Assembly (NCBI GenBank): GCA_017437045.1
Contig: JAFSBY010000033.1
Location: forward strand, 1 to 63,550
Reading direction: 5' to 3'
Length of the DNA stretch: 63,550 bases
Source of the DNA: Alistipes sp.
GTDB taxonomy: Bacteria; Bacteroidota; Bacteroidia; Bacteroidales; Rikenellaceae
The position numbers and the translations under genes were made by a program. Shown one piece after another: positions 1 through 8,710 of the stretch. Within the stretch, counting starts at the first letter, position 1. Each line of letters starts with the position of its first letter. The notes beneath the pieces were generated by a model, which was not told the origin of the DNA, ran no database searches, and saw only the letters and a list, made by a program, of their open reading frames with translations.

Positions 1-1158
1 GTCGATAAGACCAAGTCGGTGAAGAACCTGCAGTTCGCACAGCCGCTGTTCGAGTTCTCGGGTGCTTGCGCCGGTTGCGGTGAGACCCCCTACATCAAGG
101 CTATTACGCAGCTCTTCGGTGATAAGATGATGGTTGCCAACGCTACGGGTTGTACGTCGATCTACTCGGGTTCGGCTCCCTCGACTCCCTACTGCACCAA
201 CGAGAAGGGTCAGGGTCCGGCTTGGGCTAACTCGCTCTTCGAGGATAACGCCGAGTATGGTCTGGGTATGCACGTAGGTATTGAGAAGCTCCGCGATCGC
301 GTTCAGGCGCTGATGGAGGATGCCATTGCCAACTGCGAGAAGTGCTCGGAGGAGCTGAAGGGCGTCATGAAGGAGTGGATCGAGGCTCGCTACTCGTCGG
401 CCAAGTCGGGTGAGGTTTCGGCTCGTCTGATCCCGATGATGGAGGCTTGCGGTTGCGATACCTGCAAGAAGATCCTCGAGATGAAGGATTGGCTGGTGAA
501 GAAGTCGCAGTGGATCATCGGTGGTGACGGCTGGGGCTACGATATCGGCTACGGTGGTGTGGACCACGTGCTGGCATCGGGTATGGATGTCAATATCCTG
601 GTGATCGATACGGAGGTTTACTCGAACACGGGTGGTCAGTCGTCGAAGGCTACGCCGGTGGGTGCCGTTGCGAAGTTCGCATCGAGCGGTAAGCGCATCC
701 GCAAGAAGGATCTGGGTGCTATGGCCATGACCTATGGTTATGTTTACGTAGCACAGGTTTCGATCGGTGCATCGCAGCAGCAGCTGTTCAATGTGCTGAA
801 GGAGGCCGAGGCTTACCAGGGCCCGTCGCTCGTGATCGCCTACGCACCGTGTATCAACCACGGTATCAAGGGTGGTATGACGCGCACGCAGCAGATCGGT
901 AAGGATGCCGTAGCTTGCGGTTACTGGCACCTCTACCACTACAATCCCGATCTGGAGGCACAGGGCAAGAATCCGTTCGTGCTCGACTCGAAGGAGCCGG
1001 ATTGGTCGAAGTTCCAGGGCTTCCTGATGCGCGAGGTACGCTACACGTCGCTCAAGAAGGCCTTCCCGACCGAGGCTCAGGAGCTCTTTGAGGCTGCTGA
1101 GGAGAACGCAAAGTGGCGTTATAACAGCTACGTGCGTCGCTCGAAGATGGAGTTCTAA
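1..1158 (+). CDS. nifJ: Pyruvate:ferredoxin (flavodoxin) oxidoreductase, C-terminal part (5' truncated by window edge)
   Basis: This is the last 385 residues of the single-chain anaerobic enzyme that converts pyruvate and CoA to acetyl-CoA and CO2 and hands the electrons to ferredoxin or flavodoxin. The frame is open from base 1, so the GTG at 19 is internal and not a start; roughly 800 residues should lie upstream of the window. Visible here is the thiamine-pyrophosphate domain: GACAGCGETPY near the left end, NATGCTSIYSGS, an ACGCDTC cysteine group, then GDGWGYDIGYGG followed by NTGGQSSKATP, the TPP/Mg2+-binding segment. The protein should be cytoplasmic. The stop at 1156-1158 is followed by a strong hairpin terminator, so the gene ends its transcription unit. 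Family membership is certain; only the extent of the upstream part is unseen. Confidence 0.96.
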   Translation, partial: VDKTKSVKNLQFAQPLFEFSGACAGCGETPYIKAITQLFGDKMMVANATGCTSIYSGSAPSTPYCTNEKGQGPAWANSLFEDNAEYGLGMHVGIEKLRDRVQALMEDAIANCEKCSEELKGVMKEWIEARYSSAKSGEVSARLIPMMEACGCDTCKKILEMKDWLVKKSQWIIGGDGWGYDIGYGGVDHVLASGMDVNILVIDTEVYSNTGGQSSKATPVGAVAKFASSGKRIRKKDLGAMAMTYGYVYVAQVSIGASQQQLFNVLKEAEAYQGPSLVIAYAPCINHGIKGGMTRTQQIGKDAVACGYWHLYHYNPDLEAQGKNPFVLDSKEPDWSKFQGFLMREVRYTSLKKAFPTEAQELFEAAEENAKWRYNSYVRRSKMEF

Positions 1159-1205
1159 TCAGCGAATCTGCTGAACGGACGAAATAACGTCTAAAGGAAA
1201 GGGGG

Positions 1206-1242
1206 CTGTCCAACAGAAAAGTTGGACAGTCTCTTTTTTTTT
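1206..1242 (+). terminator. Rho-independent terminator after nifJ
   Basis: A 9-bp perfect stem CTGTCCAAC / GTTGGACAG with an AGAAAA loop is followed by a run of nine T. It belongs to a family of CTGTC...GACAG terminators that recurs in this window (near 9635, 11878, 13884 and 29591). Confidence 0.9.
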
Positions 1243-1320
1243 GTGTTGCACAGCGTGGGCCAAGCGGCTGCGGATCTGTTCCTTCCCGGAGAAAAATAGA
1301 CAAAAAAAGCCCCCAAAATA

Positions 1321-1352
1321 TTTGTAATTCCGTAAAAAAAGAGGTAATTTTG
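1321..1352 (+). promoter_or_regulatory. Bacteroidota-type promoter of the 1420 lipoprotein gene
   Basis: TTTG at 1321-1324, a 20-base spacer and TAATTTTG at 1345-1352 fit the Bacteroidota -33/-7 consensus exactly. Transcription would begin near 1358, giving a leader of about 60 bases before the ATG at 1420. Confidence 0.75.
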
Positions 1353-1419
1353 TTTGCTTATTGTCTGACGAGTACGGATAGGCAAACGAGGAAGCAATAT
1401 AAATTTATCATTCCATATC

Positions 1420-4413
1420 ATGAAAAAACAACTTAAAACGCTGGTAGTCATCGCGTTGGGTGCTTTGGCTGCTGCATGTTCCCAGGATGAGGCCCGCTCG
1501 TTTGAGCAGCAGGCTGACACGCAGGTGAGCTTCTCGGCTGCGCTGCCCGCCGTGGCTGTTTCGCGTGCCGCGACGAACGATGGCCTGACGGCTACGGAGT
1601 TGCACTATGCAGTCTTTGCCAGCGACGCTACGACGCCGGCCCTGACCGGTGAGGCGTTGGTTGCCGATCAGAAGACGATGCAGGATGGCAAGACGACGGT
1701 CGATCTGCAGCTGGTGTCGGGTCAGACCTACGACCTGGTCTTCTGGGCACAGGCTCCGGGTCAATATGCGCCCAATTGGAGCACCAAGAGCATTGCCATG
1801 AACTATCTGGGTCAGAACGAGACCGGCTCGAACGAGCTGCGCGATGCCTTTGTGTGGGTGGAGCACGACTTTAAGGTCTCCGGTGCCGGTGGCAAGACGG
1901 TCTATCTGAAGCGTCCCTTTGCCCAGCTCAATATCGGTCTGACGAAGGGTCAGATCGAGGCTGCTGCCGATGCAGGTTTCGTGTTGGGTTCGGTTGAGGT
2001 GACCGCCTCGACGCACCAGAGCTTCTCAGTAGCCGAGGGTCAGGGTGAGCCGAACGACAATCCCGACGTGATGAGCACCATCACCTTCCCCGCAGCCGAC
2101 TATCAGAAGCCGGTGAGCGGTCAGGATGACCAGGGCAATGACCTGCACGAGATTACGGTTGCCGGTACGACCTACGATTGGGTATCGTTCAACTACCTGC
2201 TGGCCTGCACCCCCTCGGAGACGACCGATGTACAGGTGACCTTCTGGAATACGGATAAGTCGAAGTCGATCGCACTCCCCGCCTTTACGTGGGTTCCCGT
2301 GGAGCGCAACCACCGCACGAATATCGTGGGTGACCTGCTGACCGATCCGACGAATTTCAATGTCGAGATCAAGCCGGGCTTCGAGGATGATGACTATGTG
2401 GTCGATGAGCTGATCAAGAACAGCACGGAGCTGGCTGAGGCAGTCAAGGAGGCCGGTGCGACGATCTACCTGGCTCCCAACACGACCTACACGTTGCCGA
2501 GCGAGATGGCCGATGGCGTGACGATCGTGGGTGCTGAGGGTACGGTAGTCGAGGTGGCCGCTACGACGGTTGCTGCCAACAACGTGACGCTGAAGGATAT
2601 GACGATCCTGAACGACGGTAAATCGACTCCGGCGATCAACCTGAAGGGTCTGAACCCGACGCTCGAGAATCTGGTCTTCCTGGGTCCTACGGGCAATGGT
2701 CGCGCTGTGAATGTATCGAACTCGGCCGAGGCCAATGTGGTGACGGTGGTCGGTTGCGACTTCTCGCAGGCCGATTTCTTGAAGGATATGCAGCTCAACA
2801 CCTTCAACGGTACGCTCAAGATCGACAAAACGAACTTTGGCAACGGTTATTGGACCTTCCACATTGATTCGGGTTCGGCCGTGGTTGAGGTGACGAACAG
2901 CAAGGTCTATGGCTTTACGACCAATGGCCGTACGTGTGAGTCGCTGACCTTTACGAATTGCGAGTTTGGCCGTGCTTATCAGCATGCTTGCGCCAACCTC
3001 TACACGACGCACACCTTTGTGAACTGCACCTTCCCGACCAAGGCTGCAGTCAACAACATCTCGAACTATGGTCTCTATGTAGCCGGCTCGGCTGCGGGCA
3101 AGACGATGACGATCACGAATTGCCAGATGTCGGATGGTACGCCGCTCACGGCTGCCAACTTTGCCGTAGCAGATGGCGGTTTCGTGGCTTGGGACTCGGA
3201 TGCTGCCGCTTGCAAGTGGGTGGTAAACGATACGACGATCATCGGCAAGCATCAGGCAACGATCACCCTCGGTGATCAGCCGCAGATGATCTATGGCTTG
3301 AAGGCTACGAAGGGTATCACGCTGGAGGGTCGCGGTACCTTGACGATGAAGAATACGACCATTACCGCCTCGGAGGGCGATGCTCTTGCACTGGCCGAGG
3401 ATGCCGAGCCGATCTTGGTGATTGCCGGTGAGGTGGCCTTGACGGGTGCTACGAGCGGTAACGGCATCAAAGTCCCCGCTTCGGCATGGCTGACTGTGGT
3501 TGGCCCGACCGGTAAGCTGACCGTGAAGGGTAATGGCGGTGTAGATGGCGCCACCAACGTCTTGGGTGGTAGCGGTATCGGTAATGCCGGTGCTTACGTG
3601 GGTCTGATCGATATCACGGGTCTGAAGAACCTGACGGCCGAGGGCTATGGTCGCCACGCTTATGGTATCGGTGGCGATGGCGATGAGGATATGTCGCAAA
3701 CCCGCTCGCTGATCCAGATTGGAGGGGCTACGCAGATCGACTTCGTACGCGGAGGTTTCGTGCAGCCGAACTTTGTGAACGATACGAGCTACGGTAAGTC
3801 GGAGCCTGAGGGTGGTCCGGCCATTGGTGGCCGTTATGTGATCATCACGGGTCATTCGAAGGTGCTCGATGCACAGGGTGGTAGCAAGGCTGCAGCCATC
3901 GGTGCTGCTTATCATCGTTCGACGGCTGTGGCCATTGCCGATGGTTCGTATGTGAAGGCCCAGGGTGGTAATGCCTCGGCAGCCATTGGCGGTAGCCGCT
4001 ATGGTTCGAGTGCCAAGCACGATGTGGAGGTTTCGATCGGTGAGGAGGTCGAGGTAGTGGCTACGGGTGGTGAGTTTGGTGCCGGTATCGGTGCCGGTTA
4101 TGACACCCACTGCAATGGCCAGAACTACACGGCCAAGAATGAGATCTATATCGCCAAGACGGCCAAAGTGACGGCTACGGGCGGTAAGTATGGTGCCGGT
4201 ATCGGTACGGGTTACCACGCGGCATACCTGTCGGGTATGATCGAGGCAGGTGCCCAGGTGACGGCTACGGCCGGTGCTTCGCGCGAGAAGTACACGATTG
4301 CCCAGGGTGTAGGCTACGGCGTAGTCGATCCGGCTCGTGAGTTCTCGGGTGCCAACGCACAGATCACCTTCCAGGTGGCCGGTCAGGTGATTGCTGCTCC
4401 CACGGTGCAGTAA
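1420..4413 (+). CDS. Large surface lipoprotein: DUF6562-like N-terminal module plus right-handed beta-helix-like repeats
   Basis: A 997-residue predicted lipoprotein of unknown function. The signal peptide ends in LGALAAAC, with Cys as the acylated residue followed by SQDEA, an acidic tail compatible with export to the cell surface. Residues about 35-310 form a module shared with the lipoprotein at 34024 (both contain FVWVEHDFKV/FLWVERNLKV, RPFAQLNIG/RPFAQLNVG and RNHRTNIVGDLLTDP) and resembling DUF6562. Residues about 335-570 look like pectate-lyase-type parallel beta-helix (alternating short hydrophobic strands, 'VTLKDMTILNDG', 'NPTLENLVFLGP'). The C-terminal 300 residues carry repeated glycine-rich AAIGAAY/GAGIGAGY units. 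No catalytic motif was recognised. It has its own promoter and probable terminator, so it is monocistronic. A glycan-binding or adhesin role is an inference. Confidence 0.88.
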   Translation: MKKQLKTLVVIALGALAAACSQDEARSFEQQADTQVSFSAALPAVAVSRAATNDGLTATELHYAVFASDATTPALTGEALVADQKTMQDGKTTVDLQLVSGQTYDLVFWAQAPGQYAPNWSTKSIAMNYLGQNETGSNELRDAFVWVEHDFKVSGAGGKTVYLKRPFAQLNIGLTKGQIEAAADAGFVLGSVEVTASTHQSFSVAEGQGEPNDNPDVMSTITFPAADYQKPVSGQDDQGNDLHEITVAGTTYDWVSFNYLLACTPSETTDVQVTFWNTDKSKSIALPAFTWVPVERNHRTNIVGDLLTDPTNFNVEIKPGFEDDDYVVDELIKNSTELAEAVKEAGATIYLAPNTTYTLPSEMADGVTIVGAEGTVVEVAATTVAANNVTLKDMTILNDGKSTPAINLKGLNPTLENLVFLGPTGNGRAVNVSNSAEANVVTVVGCDFSQADFLKDMQLNTFNGTLKIDKTNFGNGYWTFHIDSGSAVVEVTNSKVYGFTTNGRTCESLTFTNCEFGRAYQHACANLYTTHTFVNCTFPTKAAVNNISNYGLYVAGSAAGKTMTITNCQMSDGTPLTAANFAVADGGFVAWDSDAAACKWVVNDTTIIGKHQATITLGDQPQMIYGLKATKGITLEGRGTLTMKNTTITASEGDALALAEDAEPILVIAGEVALTGATSGNGIKVPASAWLTVVGPTGKLTVKGNGGVDGATNVLGGSGIGNAGAYVGLIDITGLKNLTAEGYGRHAYGIGGDGDEDMSQTRSLIQIGGATQIDFVRGGFVQPNFVNDTSYGKSEPEGGPAIGGRYVIITGHSKVLDAQGGSKAAAIGAAYHRSTAVAIADGSYVKAQGGNASAAIGGSRYGSSAKHDVEVSIGEEVEVVATGGEFGAGIGAGYDTHCNGQNYTAKNEIYIAKTAKVTATGGKYGAGIGTGYHAAYLSGMIEAGAQVTATAGASREKYTIAQGVGYGVVDPAREFSGANAQITFQVAGQVIAAPTVQ

Positions 4414-4435
4414 CCGACAGCTGACGCAGATACGA

Positions 4436-4470
4436 GGCAGCCTTCCGCAGGATGGGCTGCCTTGTTGTTT
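4436..4470 (+). terminator. Probable terminator after the 1420 lipoprotein gene
   Basis: Stem GGCAGCC / GGCTGCC (4436-4442 and 4455-4461) followed by TTGTTGTTTG. The T-run is interrupted, so this is less certain than the others. Confidence 0.55.
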
Positions 4471-4508
4471 GTCGGGGTGGGAGTGTAGGAGTTTTGCGAA
4501 ATTTAAGC

Positions 4509-4516
4509 TATCTTTG
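4509..4516 (+). promoter_or_regulatory. -7 element of the rpe promoter
   Basis: TATCTTTG matches the Bacteroidota -7 motif but no TTTG sits at the right distance upstream. Transcription would start about 4522, almost on the ATG at 4524; initiation at the second in-frame ATG (4533) or a nearly leaderless message is therefore possible. Confidence 0.6.
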
Positions 4517-4523
4517 CACAAAA

Positions 4524-5183
4524 ATGAAGGATATGAAGAGAATCATAGCCCCCTCGGTCTTGGCGGCCGATTTTGGACATCTGGAACGTGATGTACGGAT
4601 GGTGGATCGCAGCGCAGCCGATTGGGTCCATGTGGATGTGATGGATGGGCTGTTTGTGCCCAATATCTCGTTTGGCTTTCCGGTGCTGAAGGCGATTCGT
4701 CGAGCGACGACGAAGCTGGTCGATGTGCATCTGATGATTGTCGATCCGGAGCGTTATGTGGCACGCTTTGCCCACGACGGAGCCGACTGGGTGACCTTCC
4801 ATCTGGAGGCTACGCACGATGCGGAGCATTGCATCCACCTGATCCGCGAGAGTGGTGCGAAGGTGGGGGTCTCGATCAAACCCAAAACGGCGGTCGAGAC
4901 GCTGCGCCCGATCTTGCAAGAGGTGGATATGGTGCTGATCATGAGTGTCGAGCCGGGCTTTGGCGGGCAGCAGTTTATCCCCGAGTCGTTAGACCGCATT
5001 CGTGAGTTGCGCCGCATGGCCGAGGAGCTGAATCCGACCCTGCAGATCGAGGTCGATGGCGGTATCTCGAAGGAGAATGCCGGAGCCCTGTTCGAGGCGG
5101 GGGCAAATGTGTTGGTTGCCGGAAGTTCGGTCTTCAAGGCCGAGGACCCGGAGCTGGAGATTAAACAAATGTTGGAGGCGTAA
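4524..5183 (+). CDS. rpe: Ribulose-phosphate 3-epimerase
   Basis: Interconverts D-ribulose 5-phosphate and D-xylulose 5-phosphate in the pentose phosphate pathway; cytoplasmic. The product from this start is 219 residues, the normal family length. It opens with IIAPSVLAADFGHLERD and continues with WVHVDVMDGLFVPNISFG (metal-binding His/Asp and substrate loop), VDVHLMI, VLIMSVEPGFGGQ and the phosphate-binding EVDGGI...GANVLVAGSSVF, all hallmarks of the TIM-barrel epimerase. The open frame extends upstream to 4452, but that part lies upstream of the -7 element and has no similarity to the family, so ATG 4524 (or 4533) is chosen. The ABC-F gene starts 6 bases after the stop, so the two are probably cotranscribed. 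Confidence 0.95.
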   Translation: MKDMKRIIAPSVLAADFGHLERDVRMVDRSAADWVHVDVMDGLFVPNISFGFPVLKAIRRATTKLVDVHLMIVDPERYVARFAHDGADWVTFHLEATHDAEHCIHLIRESGAKVGVSIKPKTAVETLRPILQEVDMVLIMSVEPGFGGQQFIPESLDRIRELRRMAEELNPTLQIEVDGGISKENAGALFEAGANVLVAGSSVFKAEDPELEIKQMLEA

Positions 5184-5189
5184 AGAAAG

Positions 5190-7118
5190 ATGATTTCACT
5201 CGATAATCTGACCGTGTCGTATGGCGGTTGGACCCTTTTTGATAATATTTCGTTTCTGATCAACCCGAAGGACCGCATCGGTCTGGTGGGCCGCAATGGT
5301 GCGGGTAAGACGACGCTGCTGCGCCTGATTACGGGCGAGCAGGCACCGACGTCGGGTGCTGTGACGATCAATGGCGATTGTACGATCGGCTACCTGCCGC
5401 AGACGATGCGCGTACACGATACGACGACGCTGGTCGAAGAGACCGGCAAAGCCTTCGAGGAGGTGTTGCGCCTGGAGGCCGAGATCGAGCAGATGACCGG
5501 TGAGGTGGCTACGCGCGAGGATTACGAGAGCGAGGCCTATGCCGACCTGCTGCACCGCCTGAATGAGGCACAGGAGATGTACCAGCTGTTGGGTGGCGAG
5601 ACGCGCGATGCCGATATCGAAAAGACGTTGCTCGGCTTGGGCTTCAAGCGCAGCGACTTTGGTCGTCCGACGGCCGAGTTCTCGGGCGGTTGGCGCATGC
5701 GTATCGAGCTGGCGAAGTTGTTGTTGCGTCGTCCCTCGATCTTCCTGTTGGACGAGCCGACCAACCACCTCGATATTGAGTCGATCCAGTGGTTGGAGGA
5801 GTACCTGAAGAACTACAACGGCGCGGTGCTGCTCATCTCGCACGATCGGGCCTTTCTAGACAATGTGACCACCCGCACGGTGGAGCTTTCGTTGGGTAAG
5901 ATCACCGATTACAAGGTGCCCTACTCGAAATATGTCGTTCTGCGTGCCGAGCGACGCGAACAGCAGAAGGCGGCCTACGAGAATCAGCAACGCATGATCG
6001 AAAAGACCGAGGAGTTTATCGAGAAGTTCCGCTATAAGCCTACGAAATCCAACCAGGTGCAGTCGCGTATCAAGCAGCTCGAGAAGTTAGATCGTCTGGA
6101 GATCGAGGAGGAGGATCTGTCGCACCTAAACATCAAATTTCCCCCTGCGCCGCGTTCGGGTCAGGTGGTGGCCGAGCTCAAAGAGGCCGGCATGTCCTAC
6201 GGGACGAAGCATGTCTTCTCGGGGGCAGACTTTACGATCGAGAAGGGCGACCGCATCGCCTTGGTGGGTCGCAATGGCGAGGGTAAGACGACGTTGGCGC
6301 GTATGCTGATTGGTCAGCTGACCCCGACCGAAGGGTCGATTCGCCTGGGTGCGAATGTCAATATTGGCTACTATGCCCAGAATCAGGACGATCTGATGGA
6401 TGGCGAGTTTACGGTCTATGATACGCTGGATCGGGTGGCTGTGGGCGATATTCGTACCCGCCTGCGCGATATTTTGGGTGCCTTCTTGTTCCGCGGAGAG
6501 GATATCGACAAGAAGGTGAAGGTGCTCTCGGGTGGTGAGCGTGCCCGCCTGGCGATGGCCCGCATGATGCTCGAACCGCGCAACCTGCTAGTGTTGGACG
6601 AGCCGACGAACCACATGGACATGCGCTCGAAGGATATTTTGAAGGAGGCGATCATGAAGTACGATGGTACGGTGGTCGTTGTCTCGCACGACCGAGAGTT
6701 CCTGGACGGAATGGTCGATAAGATCTACGAGTTTCGGGATGGCGGTGTGCGTGAATACCTGGGAGGCATCTACTACTTCCTCGAGAAGCGCAAGATCGAG
6801 TCGTTGCAAGAGTTGGATCGCCGCGAAAAGAGCACCACGGCAGCTCCGAAGGAGGCTACGCAGGGCAAGATGAGCTACGAGCAGAAAAAGGAGCAGGAGC
6901 GTCAGTTGCGCAAGCTGCGTAAGCGGGTCGAGGAGATCGAGGCGGAGCTGGCCTCGCTCGAGGAGCAGATCGCTGCCTGGGATGCCAAATTGGCCGCTGC
7001 GACGAGCTATAACGAGGCCGATTACAAAGCCTACAACGACCTGAAGGCGCACTACGACCACCAGATGCACGAGTGGGAGAAGGTCTCCTACGAGCTGGAG
7101 ATCGTCGAAGAGGGATAA
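5190..7118 (+). CDS. ABC-F family ATPase (ribosome-associated, Uup/YdiF-like)
   Basis: A 642-residue protein with two ABC ATPase domains and no membrane segments, as in ABC-F translation factors that bind the ribosomal E site or resolve stalled or misassembled ribosomes. First Walker A is GRNGAGKTT (about residues 34-42), first signature FSGGWRMR, Walker B IFLLDEPTNHLD. The inter-domain linker (about 240-310) is charged and helical, as expected for the P-site tRNA interaction motif. The second domain has GRNGEGKTT, LSGGERARLAMARMM and LLVLDEPTNHMD. A lysine/glutamate-rich coiled coil fills about residues 545-642, which points to the Uup/YdiF subgroups rather than to short EttA. It follows rpe by 6 bases and precedes rlmB by 36. 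Whether it is housekeeping or gives antibiotic protection cannot be told from sequence. Confidence 0.93.
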   Translation: MISLDNLTVSYGGWTLFDNISFLINPKDRIGLVGRNGAGKTTLLRLITGEQAPTSGAVTINGDCTIGYLPQTMRVHDTTTLVEETGKAFEEVLRLEAEIEQMTGEVATREDYESEAYADLLHRLNEAQEMYQLLGGETRDADIEKTLLGLGFKRSDFGRPTAEFSGGWRMRIELAKLLLRRPSIFLLDEPTNHLDIESIQWLEEYLKNYNGAVLLISHDRAFLDNVTTRTVELSLGKITDYKVPYSKYVVLRAERREQQKAAYENQQRMIEKTEEFIEKFRYKPTKSNQVQSRIKQLEKLDRLEIEEEDLSHLNIKFPPAPRSGQVVAELKEAGMSYGTKHVFSGADFTIEKGDRIALVGRNGEGKTTLARMLIGQLTPTEGSIRLGANVNIGYYAQNQDDLMDGEFTVYDTLDRVAVGDIRTRLRDILGAFLFRGEDIDKKVKVLSGGERARLAMARMMLEPRNLLVLDEPTNHMDMRSKDILKEAIMKYDGTVVVVSHDREFLDGMVDKIYEFRDGGVREYLGGIYYFLEKRKIESLQELDRREKSTTAAPKEATQGKMSYEQKKEQERQLRKLRKRVEEIEAELASLEEQIAAWDAKLAAATSYNEADYKAYNDLKAHYDHQMHEWEKVSYELEIVEEG

Positions 7119-7154
7119 TCCAAGTAAAAAATACACAATACGCTGCAACAGACT

Positions 7155-7886
7155 ATGGCAGAGAATCTTATTTTTGGTATTCGTCCCGTGGCCGAGGCCA
7201 TCGAATCGGGACAACAGATCGAAAAGCTCTACATCCGCAAGGGGGCTGACGGTCAGCTCATGCAGGAGCTTAAGGACCTGATCATGCGCCACCGCCTGCG
7301 CTATCAGGAGGTGCCGGTCGAGAAGCTCAACCGCCTCACACGGGGCAATCACCAGGGTGTGGTGGCACAGACGGCCCTGATCGAATACGCCACGCTCGAC
7401 GACCTGCGCGAGCGTGTGCCCGAGGATGAAACACCCCTGCTGGTCGCCTTCGATGGGGTGACCGATGTGCGCAACTTCGGAGCTATTGCCCGCTCGGCCG
7501 AGTGTGCCGGTGCGCATGGCCTGCTCTGCCCGATCAAGAATGCCGCGCCGGTCAATGCCGAGGCAATGCGTTCGTCGGCCGGTGCACTGACCGCGATTCC
7601 GGTCTGCCGTGTCGGTTCGTTGCGTATGACCCTTGCGCAGTTGCAGCAGGAGGGCTACCAGATCGTTGCCGCCTCCGAGAAGAGCCGCAAATTGCTCTAC
7701 GATGCCGATTTTACCAAGCCTACGGTCTTGGTGATGGGTGCCGAGGATATGGGTATCTCGCCCGCCATCCTCAAGCTCTGCGACGAGCAGCTGGCCATTC
7801 CGATGATTGGTCACATCGCCTCGCTCAATGTGTCGGCAGCAGCAGCGGTGATGTTATTTGAAGTGGTGCGTCAGCGTATCGGATAG
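7155..7886 (+). CDS. rlmB: 23S rRNA 2'-O-methyltransferase, RlmB/SpoU family
   Basis: A 243-residue SPOUT (trefoil-knot) methyltransferase that in the RlmB group methylates the 2'-OH of G2251 of 23S rRNA using S-adenosylmethionine. The N-terminal substrate-binding domain begins ENLIFGIRPVAEAIESG. The knot motifs are all present: GVTDVRNFGAIARSAECAGAHGLL (motif 1, with the catalytic Asn-Phe-Gly/Arg), LVMGAEDMGIS (motif 2) and IPMIGHIASLNVSAAAAVMLFEVVRQR (motif 3, SAM-binding). The neighbouring ABC-F gene also acts on ribosomes, and the short gap suggests one operon. TrmH-like tRNA methylases share the fold; length and N-terminal domain favour RlmB. Confidence 0.92.
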   Translation: MAENLIFGIRPVAEAIESGQQIEKLYIRKGADGQLMQELKDLIMRHRLRYQEVPVEKLNRLTRGNHQGVVAQTALIEYATLDDLRERVPEDETPLLVAFDGVTDVRNFGAIARSAECAGAHGLLCPIKNAAPVNAEAMRSSAGALTAIPVCRVGSLRMTLAQLQQEGYQIVAASEKSRKLLYDADFTKPTVLVMGAEDMGISPAILKLCDEQLAIPMIGHIASLNVSAAAAVMLFEVVRQRIG

Positions 7887-7902
7887 TTTTTTTTCTGATT
7901 CT

Positions 7903-8071
7903 ATGCGGGCTCTTTTGCACCTTCTCGCTTGCCGTGAATGGGCAGTACGCCTTTGTACAGCCCCATCCACCGCAACCATCGGTCGGCACAAAATAGCCTC
8001 GCCTATAATCGAAAAAAAGTTGTAACGCATGCGGGCTCTTTTGTACCTCCTTGCTTGCTGTGAATGGGTAG
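7903..8071 (+). repeat. Pair of imperfect direct repeats, about 43 bp each
   Basis: Bases 7903-7945 and 8029-8071 are near copies (both start ATGCGGGCTCTTTTG and contain GTGAATGGG), 126 bases apart, with about five transitions between them. They lie in the untranslated gap between rlmB and the YgjP-like gene. No open frame runs through them. Confidence 0.8.
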
Positions 8072-8094
8072 CCGTATGTCGAGCGTGTTTCCCC

Positions 8095-8102
8095 TAATTT
8101 TG
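8095..8102 (+). promoter_or_regulatory. -7 element before the YgjP-like gene
   Basis: TAATTTTG is a perfect -7 motif; no TTTG -33 element is seen upstream. Transcription would start near 8108, which removes the TTG at 8107 as a start and supports ATG 8131. Confidence 0.6.
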
Positions 8103-8130
8103 TACCTTGAATTTGAATCCTACACCTCGC

Positions 8131-8655
8131 ATGATCTGTTCCCCGCGTGCGCGACGCATTACGCTGTCGGTACGTGGGTCGGGTGAGGTACGGCTGACCT
8201 ATCCGCCCGGGGTGTCGCGTGAGCGGGCGTGGCAGTTCTATCTCGAGAAACAGCCCTGGGTCGAACGTGCCCTGCAACGATTGGCACAGCGAGAGGCGAT
8301 TGCTCCGCGCAAGGAGTGCACACCCGAAGAGGTCGAAATCCTGCGGCGTGCGGCCAAGCTGGATCTGCCGCCACGCATCGAACGGCTGGCCCGAGAGACG
8401 GGTTTACGCTATGCGAAAGTCTCGATTCGGGCGGCACGGACCAAGTGGGGGAGTTGCTCGGCGACCAACAGCATCTCGCTCAGCCTCTTTCTGATGGCCC
8501 TGCCCGAACACCTGCGCGACTTTGTGATTCTGCACGAATTGTGTCATACGGTCCATCATGACCATTCGCCCCGCTTCCATGCCCTGCTCGATCGCTTGTG
8601 TGGCGGTCAGGAGCGTGCCCTGCAACGTGAGTTACGCAATTATCGCATCGGATAA
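8131..8655 (+). CDS. YgjP-like zinc metallopeptidase (DUF45 / SprT-like)
   Basis: A 174-residue protein with the zinc-metallopeptidase motif HELCH (residues 135-139, HExxH) followed by HHDHSPRFHALLDRL, in which a downstream His is the likely third ligand. The middle contains TKWGSCSATNSISLS and LPEHLRDFVILHELCH, a pattern typical of the YgjP/DUF45 family. The open frame continues to a TTG at 8107, but a -7 promoter element at 8095-8102 places the transcript start at about 8108, so ATG 8131 is preferred. The biological substrate of this family is not known; nucleic-acid-linked protein quality control has been suggested for SprT relatives. It has no signal peptide and should be cytoplasmic. Confidence 0.85.
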   Translation: MICSPRARRITLSVRGSGEVRLTYPPGVSRERAWQFYLEKQPWVERALQRLAQREAIAPRKECTPEEVEILRRAAKLDLPPRIERLARETGLRYAKVSIRAARTKWGSCSATNSISLSLFLMALPEHLRDFVILHELCHTVHHDHSPRFHALLDRLCGGQERALQRELRNYRIG

Positions 8656-8666
8656 GAAAAATTTAC

Positions 8667-8674
8667 TATCTTTG
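8667..8674 (+). promoter_or_regulatory. -7 element of the fabD promoter
   Basis: TATCTTTG 37 bases before the fabD ATG; no clear -33 TTTG. Confidence 0.6.
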
Positions 8675-8710
8675 CCGCGCCATCATCCATACAACTAAAG
8701 CATAAAGAGC

